NCBI RefSeq assembly: GCF_003097355.1
Contig: NZ_PYUI01000030.1
Location: 1 to 44,970 of the forward strand
Length of the DNA stretch: 44,970 bases
Source of the DNA: Arthrobacter sp. H-02-3
GTDB lineage: Bacteria > Actinomycetota > Actinomycetes > Actinomycetales > Micrococcaceae
Direction: 5' to 3'
How positions within the stretch are numbered: the stretch's first letter is position 1; every line of letters begins with the position of its first letter. A program made the translations under genes and the position numbers. Below, piece after piece: positions 1-8,584 of this stretch. A model generated the notes under the pieces. It was given only the letters and a program-made list of their open reading frames with translations. It did not search any database and was not told where the DNA came from.

Positions 1-196
1 GCGGTCGGCCGGCCGCGGCCCCAAGGGCCCTAGCCCAGCCACGCCCCCGGACCGTTCACCGCGTCCGGCCGACCGCTCGTCGCGCGGACTGCACCGCCGG
101 GCGCAGGTGCGGCGCCCGGGCGCGGCCGCGTTGGTAGGGTGCGGGGGGCAGTTCTGTACCGGTGGGCTGCCCAGCTGGGATTCTCGAGGAGGAGAC
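1..196. other. Intergenic region upstream of cstA
   Basis: No gene is supported here. The only structure I see is a perfect 12-bp inverted repeat, with arms at 1-12 and 65-76, which may extend left beyond the window. Its loop is about 52 bases, so it is a weak hairpin. A purine-rich ribosome binding site (GGAGGAG type) lies at about 187-193, just ahead of the chosen cstA start. An in-frame upstream ATG at 107 exists but would add 30 residues of non-hydrophobic, low-similarity sequence. Confidence 0.5.
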
Positions 197-2539
197 ATGG
201 GCACAATGCCAGACGGCACACAAGGCGACAGCACACACAGAACCACGCAAGATGTCAGCACGCACGGAACAGTACAGCTCGACGACGGGATCGTTCCGGA
301 CCCGTCCCTTCCGCGGACGTCGGTGGATGAGTCGGTCCGCGACGCCGCGGATCGCACATGGACCCCCGCCAAGATCGCGCTGTGGGCTGCCATCGCCCTG
401 CTGGGCGGCGTCGCCTGGTTCATGCTCGCCATCATCCGCGGCGAGACCGTCAACGCCATCTGGTTTGTGTTCGCGTCAGTGTGCACGTACCTGATCGGCT
501 ACCGCTTCTACTCCAAGGTCATTGAGCGCTACCTGCTCAAGCCCAACGACCGCCGTGCCACCCCGGCCGAATACAAGGCCGACGGCAAGGATTACGTCCG
601 CACAGACCGCAACGTCCTCTTCGGCCACCACTTCGCCGCCATCGCCGGCGCCGGCCCGCTGGTGGGCCCGGTCATCGCAGCCCAGATGGGCTACCTGCCA
701 GGCACCATCTGGATCATCCTCGGCGTCGTTTTGGCCGGTGCCGTCCAGGACTACCTCGTCCTGTTCTTCTCCATGCGCCGCGGCGGCCGCTCCCTGGGCC
801 AGATGGCCCGCGAAGAGCTTGGCGTGATCGGCGGCACCGCCGCCCTGGTCGCGACGCTGCTGATCATGGTGATCATCGTCGCCATCCTCGCCCTGGTGGT
901 CGTCAACGCCCTGGGCGAAAGCCCTTGGGGCGTCTTCTCGGTGGGCATGACCATTCCGATCGCCCTCTTCATGGGCGTGTACCTGCGCTACATCCGGCCG
1001 GGGAAGGTCATGGAGGTCTCCATCATCGGCTTCGTGCTCCTCATGGCCGCCATCATCGGCGGCGGCGCGGTGGCAGGCACCGACTGGGGTGCCGCGTTCT
1101 TCCACCTGGACAAGGTCACCATCGCCTGGGGCCTCATCATCTACGGCTTCATCGCCGCAATTCTTCCCGTCTGGCTCCTCCTGGCCCCCCGCGACTACCT
1201 CTCCACCTTCATGAAGATCGGCGTGATCGTGATGCTGGCCCTGGCGATCATTGTGGTCCGTCCCGAGATCACCGTCCCGGCGTTCAGCGAGTTCGCCAGC
1301 CGCGACAACGGCCCGGTCTTTTCCGGTTCCCTGTTCCCGTTCCTGTTCGTCACGATCGCCTGCGGCGCCCTGTCCGGCTTCCACGCGCTGATCGCGTCCG
1401 GCACCACGCCGAAACTGATCGAAAAGGAACGCCAGACCCGCCTGATCGGCTACGGCGGCATGCTCATGGAATCCTTCGTGGCCATCATGGCCCTCGTGGC
1501 CGCCATCTCCATTGACCGCGGCATCTACTTCGCCATGAACGCACCCGTGGCGCTGACCGGCGGTACTGTCGAAACCGCAGCCGCGTGGGTCAACAGCCTG
1601 GGCCTGTCCGGGGTCAACATCACCGCCGGCGACCTTGCGCAGACGGCCAAGGACGTGGGGGAGCAGAGCATCGTGTCCCGCTCCGGCGGCGCGCCCACGC
1701 TCGCCGTCGGCCTGGCTCACATCATGCAGCAGTTCATCGGCGGCACCGCGATGATGGCGTTCTGGTACCACTTCGCCATCATGTTCGAGGCACTGTTCAT
1801 CCTCACGGCCGTCGACGCCGGTACCCGGGTTGCGCGCTTTATGCTGCAGGACTCGATCGGCAACTTCGTTCCGAAGTTCAAGGAGCACTCCTGGCGTCCG
1901 GGGGCGTGGCTCTGCACCGCCATCATGGTGGTTGCCTGGGGTGCGGTGCTGCTGATGGGCGTCACCGACCCGCTCGGCGGCATCAACACCCTGTTCCCGT
2001 TGTTCGGGATCGCGAACCAGCTGCTGGCGGCCATCGCCCTCTCGGTCTGCCTGGCCATCGCCGCCAAGCGCACCGCCCTGAAGTATCTGTGGATCGTGGC
2101 GGTGCCGCTGGCGTTCGCCGCCGTCGTGACCATCACGGCGAGCTTCTACAAGATCTTCTCGCCCGTTCCGGCAGTGGGCTACTTCGCCAACAACGCAGCC
2201 TTCGCCAAGGCGCTTGCGGACGGTAAGACCTCCTTCGGCACTGCCAAGACCCAGGCGGCGATGGAGGCCGTGGTGCGCAACACCGTGATCCAGGGCTGGC
2301 TGTCGATCATCTTCGTGGTGCTGAGCATCGTCGTCATCATCACGGCCGTGATTGCAACTATCAAGGCCCTGCGGAACACGGCCGCGGGGATGCCCAACTC
2401 CGAGCACGAAGACCCCGCCCAGGCCTCCCGCGTCTTTGCCCCGGCAGGGTTCATCCCCACCCCGGCGGAGCGCGAACTCGTGGCCGAGTGGAACAGCCTT
2501 CCGGCCGGGCAGCGGCTGGAAAAGTCCGGACACCACTGA
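197..2539 (+). CDS. cstA: Carbon starvation protein A (CstA family transporter)
   Basis: This is a polytopic inner-membrane protein of the CstA/BtsT family, whose members take up pyruvate or small peptides when carbon is scarce. The start at 197 is chosen because a GAGGAGGAG ribosome binding site sits just ahead of it. It gives 780 residues, while the upstream ATG at 107 has no such site. The first 70 or so residues are polar and cytosolic. They are followed by many hydrophobic segments, with the family signature FGHHFAAIAGAGPLVGP at roughly residues 140-155, then PRDYLSTFMK and GTTPKLIEKE further on. Residues near 425-560 also match the family. It is followed after 13 bases by the YbdD-like gene, the usual partner of cstA. 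The substrate is not visible from sequence; pyruvate is the best guess from characterised relatives. Confidence 0.95.
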   Translation: MGTMPDGTQGDSTHRTTQDVSTHGTVQLDDGIVPDPSLPRTSVDESVRDAADRTWTPAKIALWAAIALLGGVAWFMLAIIRGETVNAIWFVFASVCTYLIGYRFYSKVIERYLLKPNDRRATPAEYKADGKDYVRTDRNVLFGHHFAAIAGAGPLVGPVIAAQMGYLPGTIWIILGVVLAGAVQDYLVLFFSMRRGGRSLGQMAREELGVIGGTAALVATLLIMVIIVAILALVVVNALGESPWGVFSVGMTIPIALFMGVYLRYIRPGKVMEVSIIGFVLLMAAIIGGGAVAGTDWGAAFFHLDKVTIAWGLIIYGFIAAILPVWLLLAPRDYLSTFMKIGVIVMLALAIIVVRPEITVPAFSEFASRDNGPVFSGSLFPFLFVTIACGALSGFHALIASGTTPKLIEKERQTRLIGYGGMLMESFVAIMALVAAISIDRGIYFAMNAPVALTGGTVETAAAWVNSLGLSGVNITAGDLAQTAKDVGEQSIVSRSGGAPTLAVGLAHIMQQFIGGTAMMAFWYHFAIMFEALFILTAVDAGTRVARFMLQDSIGNFVPKFKEHSWRPGAWLCTAIMVVAWGAVLLMGVTDPLGGINTLFPLFGIANQLLAAIALSVCLAIAAKRTALKYLWIVAVPLAFAAVVTITASFYKIFSPVPAVGYFANNAAFAKALADGKTSFGTAKTQAAMEAVVRNTVIQGWLSIIFVVLSIVVIITAVIATIKALRNTAAGMPNSEHEDPAQASRVFAPAGFIPTPAERELVAEWNSLPAGQRLEKSGHH

Positions 2540-2552
2540 TGCGGAGCCGGCC

Positions 2553-2744
2553 ATGAACGTGGTAATCGCCGGGTTCCGGGGGATTGCCGGGTATCTCAGC
2601 GGGGTGCTGGGCGCGGATGCCTACAAGAAGTACTTGGAACACCACGAGGCCTCCGGTCATGCCGGTCCGGCCCTGACGGAGCGGGAGTTCTGGCGCGACC
2701 GGACCGACCGCCAGGACGCCACCCCTCAAGGGCGGTGTTGCTGA
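2553..2744 (+). CDS. YbdD/YjiX family small protein
   Basis: This is a 63-residue protein. The run YLSGVLGADAYKKYLEH and the later TEREFWRDR are typical of the YbdD/YjiX family (once labelled 'putative selenoprotein'). The ATG at 2553 lies 13 bases after the cstA stop codon and follows a GGAG site, so the two are almost certainly co-transcribed and perhaps translationally coupled. Family members are found next to cstA or btsT in many bacteria and are thought to assist the transporter, but the mechanism is unknown. The length matches the family norm of about 65 residues. The C-terminus ends in two cysteines, which is not a conserved family feature that I know of. Confidence 0.88.
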   Translation: MNVVIAGFRGIAGYLSGVLGADAYKKYLEHHEASGHAGPALTEREFWRDRTDRQDATPQGRCC

Positions 2745-2842
2745 GTCGCCGCTGCTGAACACGCAGTCGTGATGTAACCGGTGGTGGCGGGCGGCACATG
2801 CCGCTGACCGGCCGAATGCGGGACGCCGTCAAGGACCCGGGG

Positions 2843-2884
2843 GAAGGGCGCCGTCGGGCACAATAGTGTCCGACGGCGCCCTTC
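2843..2884. terminator. Strong hairpin after cstA-ybdD
   Basis: The arms 2843-2861 and 2866-2884 pair over 19 positions, with one G-T pair and a four-base AATA loop. The DNA after the right arm is CGCTTCC rather than a T-run. It is therefore a strong hairpin without a classical U-tract, a form common in high-GC actinobacteria. It most likely ends the cstA transcript before bpa. Confidence 0.65.
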
Positions 2885-2937
2885 CGCTTCCGGCGGACGC
2901 CGGACCCGCGTCTGCGGACGCGTGAGAGTATGAAGCC

Positions 2938-3621
2938 ATGAGCGATCAGCACGACACTCAGCCCGGAGATCAAACTGCCGACGACGTGCCCGTCGAAGGC
3001 ACACCCGTGGACGACGTCCTGCCCCTGGCCGGAGCGCCGGTGGCATTGCCGGCTTCAGTCCCGGACGGCCACGCCGGCGCTCCAGGCCCCGTACCCAGAC
3101 CGCCCCGGGGGAGCGAACTTCAGGACCTGGTGGACGAACCCGCGAAGGTCATGCGGATCGGCACCATGATCAAGCAGCTGCTGGACGAAGTGAAGTCGGC
3201 ACCCCTGGATGACGCGGCCAGGGTCCGGCTGGCCGAAATTCATGAGCGCTCCATCAAGGAACTTGAGGACGGCTTGGCCCCGGAGCTCGTTGAGGAGCTC
3301 GAACGGATCAACCTACCCTTTCCGGAGAACGCCACCCCGTCCGACGCCGAACTCAGGATTGCCCAGGCCCAGCTGGTCGGCTGGCTTGAGGGGCTCTTCC
3401 ACGGCATCCAGACGGCCATCGCGGCTCAGCACGCCGCCCGAGAGCACGCCTACGCGCAGATGCAGCTGCGTCAGCTGCCGCCGGGAACGGTGATCGCACC
3501 CGGCGTCATCATCGGGGAGAACGGCGAACCGGTTCGCGCCGCCGCGCCCCGCCGCGGCGCTGACCCCTCCCAGCCTCCCGAGCCCGCCGACCCGGACCAC
3601 GGTCCCGGCCAGTACCTTTAG
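2938..3621 (+). CDS. bpa: Bacterial proteasome activator Bpa (DUF2587)
   Basis: This 227-residue protein resembles mycobacterial Bpa/PafE (Rv3780), an ATP-independent ring that docks on the 20S proteasome and feeds it unfolded or specific substrates. The core, from about residue 65 to 175, carries the family's helical bundle (VMRIGTMIKQLLDEVKSAPLD, IHERSIKELEDGL, LVGWLEGLFHGIQTAI). The last four residues are GQYL, the HbYX-like tail that inserts into pockets of the proteasome alpha ring. An acidic, proline-rich N-terminus (1-55) and a proline-rich linker before the tail are both expected to be disordered. The ATG at 2938 has a GAGAG-like site upstream. The proteasome genes prcBA and the Pup system are not in this window. 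The following gene starts 8 bases after the stop. Confidence 0.93.
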   Translation: MSDQHDTQPGDQTADDVPVEGTPVDDVLPLAGAPVALPASVPDGHAGAPGPVPRPPRGSELQDLVDEPAKVMRIGTMIKQLLDEVKSAPLDDAARVRLAEIHERSIKELEDGLAPELVEELERINLPFPENATPSDAELRIAQAQLVGWLEGLFHGIQTAIAAQHAAREHAYAQMQLRQLPPGTVIAPGVIIGENGEPVRAAAPRRGADPSQPPEPADPDHGPGQYL

Positions 3622-3628
3622 CGCGACC

Positions 3629-4105
3629 TTGGGCTTCTTCAGCGCGGCGCGGCAAGGGCGCAGCGACGACGCCGAACTTGGCAAGGGTCTCTGGCGGCGC
3701 GCCCATGACCGCTTCAACCGCGGACTGGACCGCTACCACCAGGTCCTCGAAGGGGTCGAGGACGAGGCACTGTACGGCGAGCTCGTCGAGGTCGCCAATG
3801 AGCTCTCCGCACTCGCGCCGCGGGTCCGGGAGATCTGCGTGGAGGCCCAGCGGCGATATCCCAGTAACGGACTGGACATTCCCGGGCCTCTGGCAGGTGT
3901 CCACCGCGCCCTCTCCACGGCGGGCAATTCACTGGCCATGACGGCGGAAGCGGCGGCGATGCTCCGCCTGGCAGTAGGGCCGGTCCCGGCGGGCGCTGCG
4001 TCCGTGCGGCGGCGCGCCGACGCCGTACTGGAACACGTCCACGACGCCGAACGGCGGCTTGCCGAGGCAACCGGCAGCGGCCCGACGCCGGGTATTCCCG
4101 GTTAA
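3629..4105 (+). CDS. Hypothetical protein downstream of bpa
   Basis: I do not recognise this 158-residue protein. It is predicted to be mostly helical and soluble, with no signal peptide or membrane segment. It is rich in Ala, Arg and Glu, with a basic N-terminus (MGFFSAARQGRSDDAELGKG). The TTG start at 3629 lies only 8 bases after the bpa stop, and I see no strong ribosome binding site, so translation probably depends on coupling to bpa. That spacing suggests the product works in the same process, but this is inference only. No other in-frame start near the 5' end looks better. Confidence 0.7.
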   Translation: MGFFSAARQGRSDDAELGKGLWRRAHDRFNRGLDRYHQVLEGVEDEALYGELVEVANELSALAPRVREICVEAQRRYPSNGLDIPGPLAGVHRALSTAGNSLAMTAEAAAMLRLAVGPVPAGAASVRRRADAVLEHVHDAERRLAEATGSGPTPGIPG

Positions 4106-4167
4106 GCGCCTAGCTTAGCTTCGCCCTGGCGCTAGCCGGACTGCACCGATGTTGGCAGGATAGTTAT

Positions 4168-5013
4168 ATGACTTTTTCACCGGAACTGACTTTCAATGAC
4201 GGCAACACCATTCCCCAGCTTGGCTACGGGGTGTGGCAGGTTGAAGATGACGTGGCCGAAAAGGTGGTTGTCCAGGCGTTCGAGGCCGGCTTCCGCCACA
4301 TCGACACCGCCAAGATCTACGGCAACGAAGCAGGGGTTGGCCGCGCTATCGAGCGTTCCGGCCTCAAGCCCGAGGAAATCTTCATCACCACCAAGCTGTG
4401 GAACGCGGACCAGGGCTACGAATCCACCCTGAAGGCATTCGAGGAGTCCATGGAGCGGCTGGGCCTCGAGACCCTGGACCTGTACCTCATCCACTGGATG
4501 CAGCCCCAGCAGGACAAGTACGTTGACACCTGGAAGGCTCTCATCGAGCTCCAGAAGCAGGGCCGGGTCAAGACGATCGGCGTCTCCAACTTCACCAAGG
4601 AGGGCCTGCAGCGCCTGATCGACGAGACCGGCGTGGTGCCGGCCATCAACCAGGTCGAGCTGCACCCGTTCTTCAACCAGGCCGACCTGCGCGAATTCAA
4701 CGCCTCCAAGGGCATCCTCACCCAGGCATGGTCGCCGCTGGGCCAGGGCGGCGAGCTCCTCGAAAGCCCCGTCATTGCCCAGATTGCCGCCAAGCACGGT
4801 GCCACCCCGGCCCAGGTAGTCATCGCCTGGCACCTGGCGATCGGCAACGTCGTCATCCCGAAGTCCGTGACCGAATCCCGGATCCGCGAGAACTACGCGG
4901 CCCTCGATGTCACCCTTGACGAGACCGACGTCCAGGCTATCAACGGACTGGACCGTTCCGCCGAAGGCGCTGGCCGGATCGGCCCGGACCCGGCAGTCTC
5001 AGACTTCGCTTAA
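4168..5013 (+). CDS. Aldo/keto reductase (2,5-diketo-D-gluconate reductase-like)
   Basis: This 281-residue cytosolic NADPH-dependent oxidoreductase belongs to the AKR superfamily and folds as a (beta/alpha)8 barrel. The catalytic tetrad is visible: Asp46 and Tyr51 in FRHIDTAKIYGNE, Lys76 in TTKLWN, and His109 in LYLIHW. The C-terminal cofactor-binding segment is also typical (VVIPKSVTESRIREN). The length and the motifs place it with the AKR5-type reductases from actinobacteria, which reduce 2,5-diketo-D-gluconate, methylglyoxal or other small aldehydes. The physiological substrate cannot be read from sequence. The gene stands alone, with a terminator at 5083-5117. Confidence 0.92.
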   Translation: MTFSPELTFNDGNTIPQLGYGVWQVEDDVAEKVVVQAFEAGFRHIDTAKIYGNEAGVGRAIERSGLKPEEIFITTKLWNADQGYESTLKAFEESMERLGLETLDLYLIHWMQPQQDKYVDTWKALIELQKQGRVKTIGVSNFTKEGLQRLIDETGVVPAINQVELHPFFNQADLREFNASKGILTQAWSPLGQGGELLESPVIAQIAAKHGATPAQVVIAWHLAIGNVVIPKSVTESRIRENYAALDVTLDETDVQAINGLDRSAEGAGRIGPDPAVSDFA

Positions 5014-5082
5014 GCAACAGCCCTAAGGCACCGGCCCGGCGCTTCACAGCATCATGCCGGTTGACCCGGCCGGCGTTCGCAG

Positions 5083-5117
5083 AGGGCCTTCACCCCGCAC
5101 GGGGTGGAGGCCCTTTC
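5083..5117 (+). terminator. Rho-independent terminator after the aldo/keto reductase
   Basis: Arms at 5083-5096 and 5101-5114 pair over 14 positions with one mismatch and a GCAC loop, and are followed by TTCT. It lies between convergent genes and could serve both. Confidence 0.75.
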
Positions 5118-5182
5118 TGCTGCCCGGCCGTTCCCGCAGGACGGGACGGTGCCGACCCGGCGTGCGCTGTGCCGCTCCGGAC

Positions 5183-5416
5183 TCAGGCGGCGGCCCGGCG
5201 TACCTTTCCCGGGATAGCATCCACGACCGCCCAGCCGTCTTCGCCCGAAACGCACCGGCTGGCGAAGCGGTCCGCGGCGGCAGCGTCATCGAAGCTCTCG
5301 GTGCGGATCCGGCCGGAGTCTGTGTCCCAGTACGTGACTTCGAAGTACTGCGCGCCGTCCTGTGCGTTGTCGCAGTGCTGCTGGAAATGCTGCTGGAAAT
5401 CCTGGTTGTTCTCCAT
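5183..5416 (-). CDS. Small hypothetical protein
   Basis: This is a small acidic protein of 77 residues with no recognised domain. The ATG at 5416 is preferred because a GGAG site lies 2-3 bases upstream; the TTG at 5431 would add five residues. The N-terminus is rich in Gln and His (NNQDFQQHFQQHCDN), followed by a compact region with FEVTYWDTDSGRIRTESF and AAADRFASR. The pattern resembles small beta-alpha proteins that actinobacterial genomes usually list as hypothetical. It is cytosolic, with no signal peptide. Confidence that it is a real gene comes from the ribosome binding site and the coherent protein. Confidence 0.6.
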   Translation of the reverse strand: MENNQDFQQHFQQHCDNAQDGAQYFEVTYWDTDSGRIRTESFDDAAAADRFASRCVSGEDGWAVVDAIPGKVRRAAA

Positions 5417-5452
5417 GACTCCAGTGTGCAACCGACCTCCGACACTAAGAGT

Positions 5453-6424
5453 TCACGCCTCCGGCGTGTTGCCGAGCCGCAGCATGCGTTCCCGGGCCAG
5501 GACTTCCTTGCGGCGTTCCCGGTCCGCGGCCCTCGCCGTCTGCTGAGCCATGGCCGCGGCCAGCTCGTGACGCTTCCGTGCCGCTTTGAGCTCGGCTTCG
5601 GCCAGATCAAGGCGCCGCCGGAGTTCGTGCGCCTCATCGGCCAACCGCCTGGTATCGGCTGCAGCCTCCTCCAGTTCCGCCGCCGCGCCGCGTGCCTCGT
5701 CGACGGCCGCTGCGGCGGACTCTTTGGCCTCCTGCAGCCGGGCCCGGGCCCGTTCCACCGCCGACGGCGCCGGGGTCACCTGAGCTTTCCCGGCAACCCG
5801 GAGACGGGGCTGAACCGCTGGCGGTTCTCCGCCGGGTAACCCGCCGTCGGCTCCTCCGTGCACGGCCCGGGTGTCGGCTTCCCGGGCCGGAAGGCTGCCA
5901 GGGACGGCCACCGCGCCGGCGAGATCGACGACGTCGACCCCGTCCGCCGAGAGCGCCCGGAGCAGGCAGCCGCTCTGAACGGCTGCTGCGGCCCCGGCGT
6001 CCGTGGTGGCGGCCCGCAGTGTCTGCTCCACTTCCGCGGCCACGGCGTCGCTGATCGGCCGGCCCTGCCGAACTGCCAGTTCGCGTGCCGCCTTCACGGC
6101 ACCGGAGAGCAGCTGCCGCCGTTCCTGGGCGAGGCGGCGGAGGCCCGCAGCGTCCAGGGCGGACTGCGCGGCCTGCATCGACGTCCCCAGCTCGGACAGC
6201 TCCCGCAGCATTTCGGGGCTGTGCGCCGCCATCATGTTCACCGCCCACGCGGCCAGGGAGGGTTTGGGCAAGGCCCGCACCTCGGCCGCCAGGGCCCTCT
6301 GCCCCGCGGCAGCGATGTTCTCGGAACTGACGCGGCGGGCGGCAGCCGTTCTTGCCGCAACAAACTCGCCGTACGGCAACGCGTACAGCGGCCCGGCAAT
6401 GCCCGCAAGTCCCGGGGTTCCCAT
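5453..6424 (-). CDS. Hypothetical coiled-coil protein
   Basis: The product has 323 residues if translation starts at the ATG at 6424 (MGTPGLAGIAGPLYALPYGEF). A longer frame opens at 6517, but its extra 31 residues look unlike coding sequence. The N-terminal half has an Ala-rich helical fold with FVAARTAAARRVSSEN and SLAAWAVNMMAAHSPEML. The C-terminal half, from about residue 225, is a long coiled coil rich in Ala, Glu and Arg (VERARARLQEAKESAAAAVDEA and so on). No signal peptide or membrane segment is present. Similar proteins are widespread and uncharacterised in Micrococcales. The ribosome binding site at 6424 is weak, so the start is uncertain. Confidence 0.75.
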   Translation of the reverse strand: MGTPGLAGIAGPLYALPYGEFVAARTAAARRVSSENIAAAGQRALAAEVRALPKPSLAAWAVNMMAAHSPEMLRELSELGTSMQAAQSALDAAGLRRLAQERRQLLSGAVKAARELAVRQGRPISDAVAAEVEQTLRAATTDAGAAAAVQSGCLLRALSADGVDVVDLAGAVAVPGSLPAREADTRAVHGGADGGLPGGEPPAVQPRLRVAGKAQVTPAPSAVERARARLQEAKESAAAAVDEARGAAAELEEAAADTRRLADEAHELRRRLDLAEAELKAARKRHELAAAMAQQTARAADRERRKEVLARERMLRLGNTPEA

Positions 6425-6517
6425 GCAAGAATCATAGAAGTCCCGGCCCGGCCGCGAGCACCGGCTCGCGGCCTCGTCATGAGACCCGGCGGCGCCCCGA
6501 TACTGAGGAGTATTCAC

Positions 6518-6991
6518 TTGATCGAAATTGGCGGGCTACCGGCCCACGTCCTGCTCGTCCACGCCGTGGTGGTGTTCGGACCGCTTGCGGGTCTGGGCGC
6601 CATTGTCTACGCCGTGGCACCGCGCTGGCGGAGCTACCTGGCCTGGCCGCTGGGCGTGTTGTCCCTGATTCTGGTTCCCATAACGGTGGTGACGGCTCAG
6701 GCCGGCGAGCAGTTGGAGAAGGCCCGTCCGGCGTCGGCCCTGGTCCGCGAGCATGCCCAGCAGGGCGATGTGCTCAAGGTGTTTTCGGTGATTTTCTTCG
6801 TCATCGTCGCGGCCATGCTGGTGGTCACCTATGAGCCCTTCGGCCGGCGTCTGGCGTTCCTCGGCGGACTGCGGGACAACCGGATCGTCCGAGTGGTCCT
6901 CCTCATCGCCGGCGCCGTCGCGGGCGCTTTCTTCATCTACCAAAGCGTCATCACAGGGCATTCCGGCGCGGCGTCCGTCTGGAGCCGCTAA
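6518..6991 (+). CDS. DUF2231-type membrane protein
   Basis: This 157-residue integral membrane protein has four hydrophobic segments at about residues 10-32, 40-62, 88-108 and 124-146. The opening LIEIGGLPAHVLLVHAVVVF matches the 'HPLLVH' entry of DUF2231 proteins, many of which occur near haem or redox genes. The TTG at 6518 is chosen because a GAGGAG site lies seven bases upstream. Larger open frames that start earlier only read through the antisense of the neighbouring gene. Its stop codon overlaps the stop of the convergent MFS gene by three bases. Function unknown. Confidence 0.8.
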   Translation: MIEIGGLPAHVLLVHAVVVFGPLAGLGAIVYAVAPRWRSYLAWPLGVLSLILVPITVVTAQAGEQLEKARPASALVREHAQQGDVLKVFSVIFFVIVAAMLVVTYEPFGRRLAFLGGLRDNRIVRVVLLIAGAVAGAFFIYQSVITGHSGAASVWSR

Positions 6992-8394
6992 GTCCGCGCT
7001 TCGGCACGCCCGTGACCCGCTGACGGGCGCCGGCTTCTGCGCAGGGTGATAAGGAGCAGGACGAGGGCCGCCGCCTGAAGCGCCGCCACCGCAGCAATGA
7101 GCACCGGCCGCGCGCCGTAAAGCGATCCGTACAGTACCCCGCCCGCCAACGCCCCGGCCCCTTCGAATGCCGCGAACACCCCGTAGGCGGTGCCCTGCCG
7201 GGGCTGCGGCACGAGATCGGCCACCAGCGCCTTGACCGTGGAGTCCTGGATGCCCGTGGCGGCGCCCCAGACCAGGACGCCGGCCAGAACGAGTCCGGCA
7301 CTCGGCGCCAGGGCCAGGACAGGCACCCCCGCGATCAGCACGGGAAGGCCGAGCAGCACGGCCGCCCCGGCACGGTCGTAAAGGACGCCACTGGCGAGGG
7401 CCCCGACGGCGGCCGCCCCCATGGCGGCCGCGTACAGAAGTGGAACGACTGAGACGGGAACCGCCACGTCGGCCGTCAGATGGTAGGAGATGACGCCGAA
7501 AGCCACCAGGCCGGCGCTCCAGAAGAAGGCGGCGGCGGCAAACAGGACAAAGGCGCCGGAAAACACCGACGCCGGCCGGCTGCCGTTCGCAGGGAGAAGC
7601 ACGGAACCCGACGACGAAGCCGGCGAAGAACCCGGTGCCGAAGCTGGGACGGACCCGGGGGCCGAGCCCGGTGCCGCGGCGTCTGCGGGGAACTCGGTGA
7701 CGGCGGCAACGGGTGCTGCCGGGACATCGCCCGGGTCCGGCACCCTGCGACGCAACCACACGAGGATCGCCAGCGCTGCCGCCGCCGGAAAGACGAGCAC
7801 CGCAAACGCCGCCGACAGCGAGCCGGTGGCCACCAGCACCGCGGAGACGAGCAGCGGGCCCAGGAGCGCGCCGGCCAGATCGAGGGATTTGTGGACGGCG
7901 AAGCCACGGCCCCGCCCAACCGGCCCGGCAGCGGCAGCCAGCAGGACGGTCTTTGCCGGGCTACGGACGGCTTTGCCAACCCGGTCCCCGATCAGGAGCG
8001 CGGCCGCCAGTGCCAGTCCGGCGGATCCGGCCAAGGGCGCCAACGCCAGCAGCGGGACGCACACCGCCGTGAGCACGTACCCGGCCATCGTGAAAGTCCA
8101 GTATTTCCCGGTGCGATCCGCCCAGGGACCGAACACCAGCCGCAGCCCCTGCGCCGCGGCTTCCGCGGCGCCCGTCACGAGACCCACAAACAGCGCTGAT
8201 GCGCCGAGTTGGGCGAGCAGGGGACCTCCCAGCGGCCGGGCGCCGTCGGACACCATGTCCGTGGCGAGGCTGACTAGGCCGAACGCCACCACCGTGCCCC
8301 ATTGCGGGCGCCCCCGCAGGCCTCGCCGTCCGCCGGTCCGTGCCGGCGGACTTTCCTGCTGCCGGGCTGGCAGCCTGCGGCCGGGCCGTTCCAT
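6988..8394 (-). CDS. MFS transporter
   Basis: This 468-residue polytopic protein of the major facilitator superfamily has about twelve hydrophobic segments. The N-terminal half carries DMVSDGARPLGGPLLAQLG and FGPWADRTGKYWTF, the latter at the position of the usual loop 2-3 motif. GDRVGKAVRSPAKTVLLA and GFAVHKSLDLAGALLGP resemble a subgroup related to actinobacterial drug or sugar efflux proteins. The central cytoplasmic loop, at about residues 233-275, is a low-complexity Ala/Pro/Ser/Gly stretch (PGSAPGSVPASAPGSSP), longer than is usual. The substrate is unknown. The ATG at 8394 has AGGGA directly upstream. Confidence 0.88.
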   Translation of the reverse strand: MERPGRRLPARQQESPPARTGGRRGLRGRPQWGTVVAFGLVSLATDMVSDGARPLGGPLLAQLGASALFVGLVTGAAEAAAQGLRLVFGPWADRTGKYWTFTMAGYVLTAVCVPLLALAPLAGSAGLALAAALLIGDRVGKAVRSPAKTVLLAAAAGPVGRGRGFAVHKSLDLAGALLGPLLVSAVLVATGSLSAAFAVLVFPAAAALAILVWLRRRVPDPGDVPAAPVAAVTEFPADAAAPGSAPGSVPASAPGSSPASSSGSVLLPANGSRPASVFSGAFVLFAAAAFFWSAGLVAFGVISYHLTADVAVPVSVVPLLYAAAMGAAAVGALASGVLYDRAGAAVLLGLPVLIAGVPVLALAPSAGLVLAGVLVWGAATGIQDSTVKALVADLVPQPRQGTAYGVFAAFEGAGALAGGVLYGSLYGARPVLIAAVAALQAAALVLLLITLRRSRRPSAGHGRAEART

Positions 8395-8584
8395 TCCCTA
8401 AGGCTCGCCGACGACCCGGAAAAAGACAATACGCAGGTCAGGGCGCTGTGGCCCTGCCGTGGCGCGGGAGGAAATATTGGGCGAAGTGGACCGTTTTCGG
8501 CATCTGCTTGGTACTTTTTGAGAGCCGATCCGCATTGTGCGGGCCGGGGGGACCCACACCGACGGATTGAAAGGCTTCACAACC

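Noticed and set aside
54..60. Single GTTCACC as a PHO box before cstA
   Set aside because: One heptamer without a phased partner is not enough.
476..2554. 692-residue minus-strand frame over cstA
   Set aside because: It is the antisense of a clear transporter; its His/Asp/Gly-rich composition is what high-GC DNA gives in an opposite frame.
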